A stretch of DNA of 64,000 nucleotides. Origin: Siphonodentalium dalli. Taxonomy: Eukaryota; Mollusca; Scaphopoda; Gadilida; Siphonodentaliidae. Positions 1 to 9,519 of this stretch are shown here, piece after piece. Under the pieces are notes generated by a model. It was not told the DNA's origin, did not search any database, and worked only from the letters and a program-made list of their open reading frames with translations. Every line of letters begins with the position of its first letter. Position 1 is the first letter of the stretch. Position numbers and translations under genes: made by a program. The stretch is from assembly GCA_032622095.1 (NCBI GenBank), contig CP136067.1, positions 178,160,556-178,224,555 on the forward strand. The letters run 5' to 3'.

Positions 1-190
1 AATTGAAACCATGCAGGAAACCATTGACTAGGAAATTAACTTGCTGTTGATCATAGCCTTGAAGAAGAAAAGCTAGTGCTGGAACATTGATTGGTGTGAC
101 TACTGTACAATTAGATCGAAGTGCATGTAAATTGCCAGGGTTGCAGTGGATCACAACATTGTTCAGTGACTCACGATCGAGAGCCGGGGC
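1..190 (-). pseudogene. Start of pol (reverse-transcriptase) ORF of a DIRS-like retroelement, cut by the window edge
   Basis: Read on the minus strand, this stretch translates without a stop into a segment containing TPINV, LLQGYD and FLVNGF. I recognise this as the region just before the reverse transcriptase in DIRS-like elements of aquatic invertebrates. It is in a different frame from the gag-like ORF upstream and overlaps its end, so pol is expressed by frameshifting or from a separate start. The catalytic YXDD region would lie beyond position 1 and is not visible. Assignment is from recalled family patterns; the element class is an inference. Confidence 0.55.
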
Positions 191-1262
191 ATTTTTGCAA
201 GGAATGGTCCTTGTCGCACACCAGACATTTATGTGGGAATTCACATCCATCGCAGGACCCTGACCCATGAAATTTAAAACACGTTCCGTGAGGAAATCGA
301 CGTCGTTGTGTTGGCATTGAATTTGGAGCAGTTGAATTTGGAGCGGTGCGTCGAAAAGTGTTGCCACGCTGAGATTGCGTGAATATGGCGAGGTTTGTTG
401 GCTCTCGTATAGAGTATGGAATGTAATGAATCCCAGGTCAGATTCTCATCAGACTGGCGGAAAAGCCGAAATTGCCTGTCATACCAAGCCCAATTGGCGC
501 CGTCCCTGGCCATTGATCGAATGAAGCTTTAGAAGTGGATGGATATTTTGTGAGATAGATATCCTTAAAAATCTCAAATGCAGTGAGCCACTGGTCTATA
601 TCATTAATTTGGCGAACCGGTTTGGGAACGCAAATTAGAGGTGAGCCCTCCCCAGACGGATTGACATCAATGGTATATTGTGTCTGAGAACTGCCATGGT
701 CAAGCAGTGTGGAGAATTCCACATATTCATCGGCCCATACTTTTCTTTTCAATGCTGGTGTAACATGGGCTGCCAATGGAATTGCGGAATTCAGTACATT
801 TGAGGGACCAGCCCCATTGGCCAAAGACGGCAAGCATATCAAAGAAGAGGGGCCCGCATTGGATGTGTCTTCCATTATAGGACCCTGGCTACCCGCGGAT
901 ATCAGAGAGGGCATAATGTCCTCACCAAAGTCAACAGCTGTTGGCATCAACTGCATCTGAAACAACTTCTGCTGCAGCTCTACAATCACCTGTTTTGTTT
1001 GGGCTGGCGAAAGAATGTCTGGAATGCACACTAAATCGTGTGTCTGAGTTTGCCTGCGTGAGTTCAAGGTCATTGTATGGTTTGCCTGATTGTCACTCTG
1101 ATTACATGTCATATGCGTTAGGCCATCCCCAATTGTGTCAGCTGCATTAGCACTGCGACCCCGTCTGCCACTCGTTGAAGGCAGACCTCGTCCTCTGCGT
1201 GCAGGGGTGGTCATGCTGGATTGCGGGCCCCGATCGGCACGTTTCGCTTTAGCTTTTGGCAT
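172..1262 (-). pseudogene. Gag-like ORF with C-terminal zinc motif, DIRS-like retroelement, frameshifted
   Basis: This would be the nucleic-acid-binding structural protein of the element. The likely start is the ATG at 1262, giving MPKAKAK and a basic, serine-rich head; an ATG at 1310 is less likely because a splice-acceptor-like sequence ends at 1263. The middle carries an acidic/aromatic block (VWADEYVEF) and INDIDQWLTAFEIF, typical of these ORFs. A TGA at 438-440 closes the main frame, but a neighbouring frame carries the expected continuation (ANWAWYDRQFR) across about 390-510. The original frame then resumes with GTCFKFH and a Cys/His cluster at 189-254 (C-x2-C-x5-H-x-C-x2-C-x4-H-x4-C). 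This implies two compensating 1-nt indels, so the copy is dead unless sequencing errors are involved. Confidence 0.68.
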
Positions 1263-2134
1263 CTGAAAGCAAACAACAATGAAGCGAGTAACAGAGTTCT
1301 GATGAGCCACCGCTCCCCGAGTGGATACGAAATATTACACTCTACATCCTACGGTATCTGCTTAAATTAATTTGTGTACTTATGATGTGTTTAAATAAAT
1401 TAATCAAAAAATTACACTGAAAGATAATAGTTCATTGGAACCCTGTATAGCATGGATATTATTCATATCATCCGAACAAACTCTGCATGGCAGGGATAAG
1501 TACAATATTAAGAATTATGGTCTTCTAATGAATAGCAAATAAATGGCAAATAATTCAATATTAACAATCATAACCCCAAAAGCACACTGAAAGATAACAG
1601 TTCATTGATAACCCTGCACTGCAGAGATCAGTGACACTACTCATAACAGTGAAAACTGATACATATAATTTAAAAGTGCACTGAGATATATCACCCCATG
1701 AATAACCCTGCAGAGCAGAGATCAGTGGTGTTAGAGGAGAGGTGTTTACAAGTTAGAGAAACATTGATCATGAAATTTGACCCAGGCATAATAGAGGCAT
1801 GGAATCTAAGCACCAGAACACAGCAATGATAAATAACTCCCACAAGTACACTGACAGATAACAAGACATGTAGTAAATAACCCTGCAAAGCAGAGATCAG
1901 CGGCAGGAGAGATGTGTTCGGTAGAGGCCTATGATATTGGTAATTAATACTAGCCTTAAAACACAGTGAACCCTTAAGGCTTGTCAACATATAGAAACAC
2001 CACACCACTGCAGGTTGATGAACGAGCAACTTAACCACCATAATTCTTTCAACCGGACACATAGAGAGACTGCACCCCAGATATGAAATTGTGGGGGAAA
2101 ACAAAAAACATCCTGTGAGTGAACATTCACTTAC
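1263..2134 (-). other. Putative spliceosomal intron between the SGNH-like and gag-like ORFs, with internal repeats
   Basis: On the minus strand the SGNH ORF runs into a consensus donor (GTAAGT at 2134-2129). The gag ATG at 1262 is directly preceded by a pyrimidine-rich tract ending in CAG at 1263. No coding potential is seen between them. The stretch holds four imperfect copies of a block beginning CACTGAAAGATAA and ending CAGAGATCAGTG, near 1415, 1585, 1678 and 1849. Spacing alternates about 170, 93 and 171 bp, so the unit is about 263 bp and duplicated. Splicing does not fuse the two ORFs in frame in this copy (a stop follows within a few codons), so it may place the gag ATG downstream rather than create a fusion. 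Confidence 0.5.
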
Positions 2135-2798
2135 CAGTATTGCCCCCTGGGGCCAACTCAAATTCCCGAAGTGCGTGAACAATGGCTTGTTTGACATTGC
2201 GACGCAAACGCTGGTTGCCTGCTGCATTTAGGTGAACATCATCATCCAAGAGGTCTTTGGCCATGGTAGCAAGGCGACGCAATGGCCAATAAAAAGCCAA
2301 CCGAGAATTACGACTCAAGCGGTTCCTGAGAGCAATATTAAGTTCCATGACTTTGGCATTAAAAGCTGCCACAGCTCCCGGGTCCTTCGTATTGATCCTG
2401 TCGGGACCGGGCAGACGTACCTGGAGGCGCGCAAGAACCTCAAACACGAAGATGCGGACCAAATTTGAGCCCAAAATTTCCTCCAAGTGTTAAACCAGAC
2501 CAAGCAGACATTGAAACACATGATCAGGTGACTGATCAGAAAGATCATTTCCTCCACACATAACAAGGAGGACATCCGGTTTAAAACCTCGAATACGCCC
2601 CCGAATTCCCTCCGTGATGTCGCTGATTCGAAAACCTGATACTCCAAAACATTTCACCACCACGCTAGAACTGTCTAATTGCAAAGGCAAACGACAATCC
2701 CGCTTAAATGGATGCGATGCCGCTCGATCCCCATCGAATAACTCCCTCACAAAATGTGAAACATGACTCGACCCAAAAATCAAGACTTTGACCGGCAT
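2127..2798 (-). pseudogene. SGNH/GDSL-hydrolase-like ORF of the DIRS-like retroelement, one in-frame stop
   Basis: An ATG at 2798 opens MPVKVLIFGSSHV, matching SGNH block I with the nucleophile serine in GSS. Block III (GGNDL) follows about 75 residues later, and block V (DDVHLN, with a D-x-x-H pair) lies near the C-terminus, so all catalytic elements are present. A TAA at 2490-2492 interrupts the frame just after block III; the same frame continues beyond it to the end, so this is a simple nonsense change. SGNH-like ORFs are known in several invertebrate retroelements, where an esterase role has been suggested but not settled. It lies upstream of the gag-like ORF on the same strand. Confidence 0.7.
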
Positions 2799-2889
2799 TC
2801 TCAACAGAAATGAAAACAAAAACGAACGCAAACTGAATTTGAAAACAGTCTGAGACAAAAGTTCTCCGCGAATTCCAAGACACCACAAA

Positions 2890-3512
2890 TCGAAACTCTT
2901 ATATTAAGTTCTAAACAGTCAGAAACTGTAGGTAAACTCACCTTTATAAAATGACAGTCGGTGAATATTAAATATTATTCAGTTGTCCTGGTGAAGATCT
3001 TCGCAGAAAGATAATAAGTTAGCCGGAAAGAATATAAAAACGGAAAAAGAAAATTATATATTTTGGATTGTTGTTTTGTCCGTATTGTGTATTCCTGGAA
3101 GTGATGAATAATAATTAGCGTCCTGACGCTAAGTTACAAAATGCGCTTTCTAACGCGTGATACGATTGGTTAAGCCAACACTGTTAAGCAACGCGCCCTG
3201 TGATTGGTTAAATATGCACACCTCACTTACACTCAGCAAAATCGGAGGCCGTATAGGTATCATGGAGTGCCTACGGAGGTCTTTGGTAGTCCAGAGCACC
3301 AAACTGACGCTGCGCTGGTATCCCAGGATCACACAGAGGTCTGTAATACCAACAGATCTGTGCAGTTAGCATAATACGACTCGCAATCGTATCGATTACA
3401 TGTTGGAAGTTTCAAAGCGCTGTTATCTAGAGTTACGGTTCCTGCGATCGCAGCGCCATTCGCACTTCTTTCTTTGTTTTCAAATCATCCGGACGAAAAA
3501 TAATACCATCAA
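2890..3512 (+). promoter_or_regulatory. Spacer and possible promoter of the SAM-domain gene
   Basis: No gene is seen. About 300-350 bp upstream of the SAM-gene ATG lie two inverted CCAAT boxes, each inside GATTGGTTAA-like context (about 3164-3171 and 3201-3208). A short palindrome (TTAGCGTCCTGACGCTAA, about 3115-3132) precedes them. No TATA box is obvious. Promoter function is inferred from position and the paired CCAAT motifs only. Confidence 0.3.
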
Positions 3513-3603
3513 ATGGCGGTCCTTGTGGACAAATGGACTTTGACGGATGTGTGTAATTGGCTCACTGACTGCGGTTTGGAGGAATTAGTTGATTCATTTA
3601 AAG
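3513..3603 (+). CDS. First coding exon of a SAM-domain protein
   Basis: The ATG at 3513 starts a peptide with WTLTDVCNWL, GLEELVDSF and related spacing. This is the first two helices of a sterile alpha motif (SAM) domain, a protein-interaction fold. The exon ends at an AAAG|GTTTGT donor after 91 nt (phase 1). An AG-ended tract at about 3679 could be the next acceptor, but its downstream reading does not look like the second half of a SAM domain. The third to fifth SAM helices were not found before the terminal exon. Either they sit in an exon I cannot recognise or this copy has lost its middle. Confidence 0.55.
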
Positions 3604-4827
3604 GTTTGTCTTATATCATTATTTCTTTTCGCCAATTTCGGGCAGTTTTTAATTTTACTATGATTTCACTGTTTTCAGACTCGGCGACCAGAGGAGTGTG
3701 TTCGACACTCAGACAATATGTCTTGGAGATCCACAAACCGATGTAAATTAGATCGTTCGGGTTAAAATAGATAAATCTGACTATTTCCTAGTCTGGGCAA
3801 GTTTATAGAAGGACTATTTTACAAGTACGGTATCAAGCAATAAAAGAGTGAGATTATCAAAAAAGATCACTAATTATGATTCGTACAAAATAATTCGGTT
3901 TCAAAATATATACATGTAATTATTCTATTGATAAATTAAGTTCAATCTTTTATTAACCCTTATCAGTAGAGTGACTTTTGGTATTTTGATATTTTCCTAA
4001 AAATACACCCGATAGTGAGGGTAGGGTACGAGTATGAGTACGTCCGACACCGACCATTGAAGGCACCCACAAACATTATAGAAATACAGTATTATACACA
4101 CAAACTGAATATTATTATTTCTAAAAGATTGAGCATAATTCAACATTTTAGAATAAAATACTAGTAGGTACAGATATTCGCCCCAGCGTAAAAGATTCAG
4201 CCAAATATGTTGTCCGAAGAGTACATCCGAAACCGTGGAATTGCCCACCTGTGGTCAGGTCACTACTCCCAATACGATCTCAGTTAATGAGCAATTCGCA
4301 CATGCGCGGCATGATGTCGTCTGAAGCTTTGATTTTGCGAGATTTTATACCCCTGCTTCTGTCCGAGACGATAATTAATCATGTATTCGCTATTTGCTTC
4401 AATGGTGCGATCTCATTGTGATATAACTGTTGTGTCAGTATAAATCGGCGCGTTTGTTTTAATTCAGCGCTCATCAATGTTACGATTCTGGAATTTCAAA
4501 TTCCTGCACCAGTAAAAGGGCATCGTTTTCCTTCGGGTACCACTCAGTTACATAACGTAATCTGTTTATGGCTCCTCTCCTTTGTGAGGGGCGTGTGGCA
4601 TTTATATGGCTGAATAGAATTAACCATATGGTTCCGAACCGGGTACTGGCTTATTGCTAGTGTCCGAGTTCAAACAATTATTTTGTTTGTTTGTCAAGCG
4701 TTTTTTGACAAAATTTCACCCATTTGCATTCTTAGTCAATAGTCAGACAGTGCTTATTTACGAGATATTGTCAGAACAGAGGTAATTTAAACAAATTTTA
4801 TTAACTCATATTCAATCTCATTCACAG
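3604..4827 (+). other. Intronic region of the SAM-domain gene
   Basis: No recognisable coding exon. Only a short candidate exon (about 3680-3744) is bounded by splice-like signals, and its product is not SAM-like. The rest is AT-rich unique-looking sequence. The region ends in a good acceptor (pyrimidine tract plus CACAG at 4827). Confidence 0.35.
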
Positions 4828-5106
4828 GTTCCACTTGGACCAACACCGGCACAGGTGCTAAAAGGGTGTGTTTGTGGGCACCTCTTCTCATGTGACAAGA
4901 TAGCCATTGTGATGGACGAAATGGAGATTTGTGACATGACGCTGGCAATATCTCTACTGATGTCGACCTACTTCGTGTTTGGGATACAATATTCACGGAA
5001 GGTCAAGAATACAATGATATTTCTGGAAAAGCATGTCATGAAACTAGATGGCGTTAGTGCACTAACCAACGGAGTCATCAGATTTCACAACATGATAATG
5101 AAATAG
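4828..5106 (+). CDS. Terminal coding exon of the SAM-domain protein
   Basis: A consensus acceptor ends at 4827 and the frame opens with VPLGPTPAQVLKG. It continues through VMDEMEICDMTLAISLLMSTYFVFGIQYS and ends FHNMIMK at TAG 5104-5106. I recognise this as the conserved C-terminal region of short SAM-domain proteins expanded in fish, amphioxus and bivalves. It has a strand-helix pattern around a YxVFxxxY core, and its function is unknown. The exon opens in phase 0, which does not fit direct joining to the phase-1 first exon, so at least one internal exon is missing or unseen. An AATAAA 346 nt downstream fits a 3' UTR. Confidence 0.5.
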   Translation, partial: VPLGPTPAQVLKGCVCGHLFSCDKIAIVMDEMEICDMTLAISLLMSTYFVFGIQYSRKVKNTMIFLEKHVMKLDGVSALTNGVIRFHNMIMK

Positions 5107-5860
5107 GGTTATCATTTAAAAGGATATACTGTTGATACATGGAGTCGTAAAGACAGAATCGACCATTCTAAGATCAAAGGTGCCGTTAATTTCGAGGGCT
5201 GTAGTGGAAATCTTATGGATAGATAGATATATATTAGTTTGCAGAAAACAATTCTTATTCATTCCATAATAACGATTTAAATTTTGTTTACAAAATTACA
5301 TTTGACCTTAAAATTGACGATTCTGACTTTGCGAATCCGTGTAATGATTTACATGTGTAAATCCATGTAGTGACTCAGTTGGTACATGTAAATTTCTTTG
5401 ATCAGTGTGTATATATATACATTCCATGTTATCACATTAACTGTTGAATTTAATAAATGATTTAACTAGTTTCTTCTTTTTCTCAAATGATAGCAACATG
5501 GGTATGAATTGTCCAGATCTAAAAACATGTATAATGCAGAGCTGATAGTTATCTGCCTTGAGTGGAATGTTGTACATGAATAAAAATGCTGTATCAGTTG
5601 GATGCTAATAGTATTTTGAGTGCATAGCTCTATTAGATCACCTTCTGTGTGGTACACTTCTGTTTTCCTAGCCACTATCCGAGGAAATAGCCCAGGGATG
5701 ATTTGGCACCAGCCCTTCGAATAACTCTCTATATCTACTCTCTAGTCACGTTACATATTCATGTTCGTGATCCCACCGATGGCAACAGTTACACTCTGGT
5801 GAATCTTGTCGTCAGTAGAATATCAGGCTGGATTATTGGATGCGACTCGTGTAGTACCAA
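5107..5860. other. 3' flank of the SAM-domain gene
   Basis: No gene. It contains the AATAAA at 5452-5457, then AT-rich sequence leading into the palindrome array. Confidence 0.4.
5452..5457 (+). terminator. Polyadenylation signal, probably of the SAM-domain gene
   Basis: AATAAA on the plus strand 346 nt after the stop codon, followed by T-rich sequence. Confidence 0.4.
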
Positions 5861-5867
5861 CATTAGG

Positions 5868-6127
5868 TTGGTAGTCTGGAGTACCAAATATATTTTGGTA
5901 TTGTGGAGTGCCAAAACAGGTTGGCAGTCTGGAGTACCAAATATATGGAGTACCTAATTTGGCACTCCAGAGTACCAAATACGAAGTACCAAAAGTGTTG
6001 TGGTACTCCGGAGTACCATTCAGGTTTGGTACTCTGGAGTACCAAAACCTCATTTGGTACTCTGGAGTACCACAATTTTGGTACTCCGTGTGGGACAGCC
6101 GGAGTACCAAATTTGGTACTCCAGAGT
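5868..6127. repeat. Array of GGTACTC/GAGTACC palindromes
   Basis: About ten copies of a 16-22 bp inverted-repeat motif (GGTACTCYRGAGTACC with flanking AAAT/ATTT). They alternate in orientation and are separated by 5-20 bp. Each unit is self-complementary and the array could form cruciforms. The right edge reads TTTTTAGAGTGTACT, similar to the TTTTAAGAGTGT edge of the related array at 25.8-26.2 kb, so both may be the same palindrome-rich element. Confidence 0.7.
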
Positions 6128-6289
6128 AGCTGGAGTTTTTAGAGTGTACTATGCACACGGTACTTCGTTGTGTCTTTTATACCATGTGATGTTTACATTC
6201 TGTCGACCCCTAGCGGAAAGAACGGCCCTGTGTGGCCTGCAGCAGAATGAATTGATACTGGTTCGTCCTGACATAAATAGTTTTACTTT

Positions 6290-7335
6290 GTAAATATCTT
6301 TTAGCTTTGCGTCCTGATCCGAGTACCATTATTTTTGATTTTGATATGTTAACGATAAGTTTCCAAAGTATTTAATAGCTCGCCTCATTTCTTTCATGTA
6401 ATCTGCGAAAATAACCATGTCATCAGCGTATAAAAGCACAAACAATCTAAGATACTTAGTTCATCTTCAAGCATATTCTCAATCGTACTCAGTCCGGTTG
6501 CGGAATTTGTCGTTAAAAATTGTTGAAGAGTAAATAGGAATGAAGAAATATTTCTCCCTGCAACTCCAGTAGTGCAAGGGCATGTGCTTGAAACACATCC
6601 GTCGACTTTAAAGGGGTGCTGTACACTAAATCGGGGCATTTATTGGACCATCTCCTTTTATACTCAACAGCATATATATAACAAATGAATGAATTTGAGC
6701 CATGGATAAGTGCAAAACACACTCATATGATTTACGAACGATTTGGAAACAACAGGGCACATGCTTGTAATTATAATGAAAATGAATAAATGGCTGGATT
6801 CATACATTCATTTTCATTATAATTACCATGTTGTTTGCATCATTCATATAGCACATGTGTGTATTTTGCACTAACCCATTGCTCAAATTCTTTCATTTGT
6901 TGCATATATTCTCGGATTTAGTGTACACACACAGTCCCCCTTTAACCACGGATTTGACAAAGCTATACATTGTTTGAATGAATCTAAACATATCCCGTTA
7001 TACCAGCAGAAATCCTTGTGTCGTGGGCTCCATACCGTGTCAAAAGCTTGCTTAAAATCGACAAATGTGCAAAACAGTTTGCGATTGAGTTGTTTATATA
7101 TACTTGATAGTAAATGAAGTGTAATTATGTGATCGGTTGCAGAGAAATTCCTTCGAAATCCTGCTTGATTTTGATATATGAGTTCTATCGATTCTGTGTA
7201 ATTGCTCAGTCTAGTATTCAGGATACGAGTAAAACTTTCCCAGAACAACTCATGATCGTTGTTGGCCTGTAATTTCCTGTATTCTTATAAATAGGCACAA
7301 CTATATAATCCATTCGTCAGGAACATGTCCTGTCA
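6290..7335 (-). pseudogene. LINE reverse-transcriptase fragment, split by a MITE
   Basis: The minus strand encodes successive RT motifs in several frames: VPIYKN and NYRPTTIMSCSGK near the right end, RILNTRLSNY, QAGFRR, FVDFKQAFDTVW, then FRFIQTMYSFVKSVV. After the inserted element come VDG, ISSFLFTL and the catalytic YADD at 6430-6419. This is the order of a non-LTR retrotransposon RT. At least three frameshifts are needed to read it through. The endonuclease, the rest of the polyprotein and the 3' tail are absent or unrecognised. A TTAA-flanked MITE (6612-6941) sits between the finger/palm segment and the YADD segment. Confidence 0.8.
6612..6941. mobile_element. TTAA-flanked foldback MITE (T2/Kolobok-like) nested in the LINE
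   Basis: A 330-bp element flanked by TTAA (6608-6611 and 6942-6945). The ends are AGGGGTGCTGTACACTAAATC and its imperfect inverse, and most of the two halves are complementary, so the whole is a large hairpin. The terminus TTAAAGGGG fits the TTAAAGGRR terminus described for T2 MITEs, which are linked to Kolobok transposases. There is no coding capacity. A half-copy lies at 28623-28787. Confidence 0.85.
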
Positions 7336-7378
7336 CAAATATAAGGTTAAACATTTCACATTGTGGCAGAACCTATGT

Positions 7379-7650
7379 TGGAGACAGGTCCTCCGGGCTT
7401 CATGTTGGAGATAGGTCCTCCGGGCTTCACGTTGGAGATATGTCCTCCGGGCTTCACGTTGTAGATAGGTCCTCTGGGCTTCACGTTGTAGATAGGTCCT
7501 CCGGGCTTCACGTTGTAGATAGGTCCTCCGGGCGTCACGTTGTAGATAGGTCCTCCGGGCTTCACGTTGTAGATAGGTCCTCCGGGCTTCACGTTGTAGA
7601 TAGGTCCTCCGGGCTTCACGTTGTAGATAGGTCCTCCGGGCTTCACGTTG
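7379..7650. repeat. 27-bp minisatellite, about ten units
   Basis: Near-perfect head-to-tail units containing GGTCCTCCGGGCTTCACGTT. The period of 27 keeps all frames open, so both strands translate into spurious nine-residue repeats. Units at the left edge are more diverged (GGAGA instead of GTAGA). Nothing supports it being a gene. Confidence 0.9.
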
Positions 7651-8278
7651 TGTACTTTGTTGTTTGGTCACGACAACTCATGGAACCATAGATCAGTTGA
7701 TTTCTTTGTTTAAACATAACTTCGCTAGGCAGTAAAAGATAGCCGGTGCTGGCTTCTCAGGTCTTATTTCCTTGGGATCAGTTAGTTGTCAAAAGAGCGA
7801 AATCATTTTGGAATTTAGTCGACTGATCGATGAGAGAAAACGTTCATCGCTTATATTGGAAAATGGTGACCTGCTTTTCCAAAATCATGTGACAATGTTA
7901 TTGGCCAGGTTGTCAACAGCTCGTCACTAAAGGTAGTTTTCATATATCATGAACAGTGCAGTGTACCAAAAGAAACCATAAATTTATATCACTGCACTGG
8001 TTTGACTGACTGACTGACGGTTTCCTGAGAACCAGCATCGAATGATCTCGTCGGCATGTTAAGTACGACTGGTCGACTAACAAATCATGCCTGTTTCGTG
8101 CATCGTATGACGAAATAATCCATGATGCAATAGTGCAGTCAGGGATGTGACTCAGGTATGGGTGCCCATCGTTATGTTCAACGTTTTCCAGTTTACCCAT
8201 CAGAGAGTGTATGCCTTTCAGAACATTTACAACAGTTATGCCAATGCTGTCTTCGGTGCATTTGCAGCGCTGTCATTG
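7651..8278. other. Spacer between minisatellite and Harbinger element
   Basis: No gene recognised in either strand; only short open frames without family signal. Confidence 0.4.
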
Positions 8279-9519
8279 TTAGGCCCGTTCCAAACGACGG
8301 ATTTTTGTTGACTCGAATCTAATACCAGACACACAATTGTAATAAATGCGTCAAAGATGCGACGTTTGAAACAATTAGATCCATGTCAGTCGCACCACAA
8401 ACGAATCTCGGTCCAATTCAGACGAATCTTCGTCGGTGATGCGTCTGAAATCCGTCTTGGTTTCAAACGACGGATTTTTGACAACTCGAATCTGATACAT
8501 GTTACGAGAAAAGTCGAAAGTTGCTGAAAAACGAATGCAAATGATATGATAATGATATGATAAGGAGGGAGTTCCCCATTTCTGCCGAAATACACACATT
8601 TTGTCATTTGTCGCAGCCCTCTTTCTCAAGGTTAAATAAAGCGGACACACACACACTGACAATTATTTATAATTATTATCATTTAATCGTTTAATATTTC
8701 TAATAATTTACTACTAGCACAACAGCTACTAATACTGTATTGTCACTGGCAGTACACGGTATACTATCGGGATCCAAATAATGGTATAGTACACTGCATC
8801 ACAAAATGCTCTTTATTATAATATTAAATATTACAAACAGAACAAGGAGCATATAAATAGTTTTGAAGTGACTGATTTAATCATTGTTAGGGATTTGTAA
8901 CTATAGGCTACATATGTCCCAGATTGTGGGGATATATATAATTTCCCACATATTTCTACATACAGTAACATATTATTCCAGAAATAACTTGTGTCTAAGT
9001 GCTCCATATAAAGAATAATCCGGGTTTTAAAGCGCCCGTGTTCGTTGGCATTTAATAACGACTATGGAAGTACTTAATCTGTGTGTATTATAAAATCAAT
9101 ATATTAAACAGCCAAAATTAAAGGCCAAAATAAAAAAAATGTGTATTTGGGGTCTCCCTGCCTACTCTATCTTAAAGGTGCCTAAACTTTATATTGGGCA
9201 TCAAGTAAATTTACATCACCTCTATGCCCAGATATTGAGTTTTTGTCAAATAAAATGATCAAATTAATATATTTTGACACTCTATCGGATTACATACTTT
9301 AACTGTACATTGATACATGTATAATTGTATCACCCTAAGTATTTTGAGATCTAATACAATTTCAATGTCCACAGTATTTCAGAAAAAATATTATTTTTTT
9401 TAATCTACCTATCTACCCTAATTCTCAGAGATGGTGGGGCCCCAAACACAGGTATAATTTTTTTTGGCCTAATTCTCATTGTACCAATATATTTATTTTG
9501 CATTTAGTTTCTAATTTCA

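Noticed and set aside
7333-7691. Long open frames with perfect nine-residue repeats on both strands
   Set aside because: They are a by-product of a 27-bp minisatellite; frames are open in several phases and there is no start context or domain.
8282-8501. A small separate MITE at the left end of the Harbinger element
   Set aside because: A second terminal motif exists at 8461, but the TTA duplication and the matching right end at 13274 fit the 5-kb element better.
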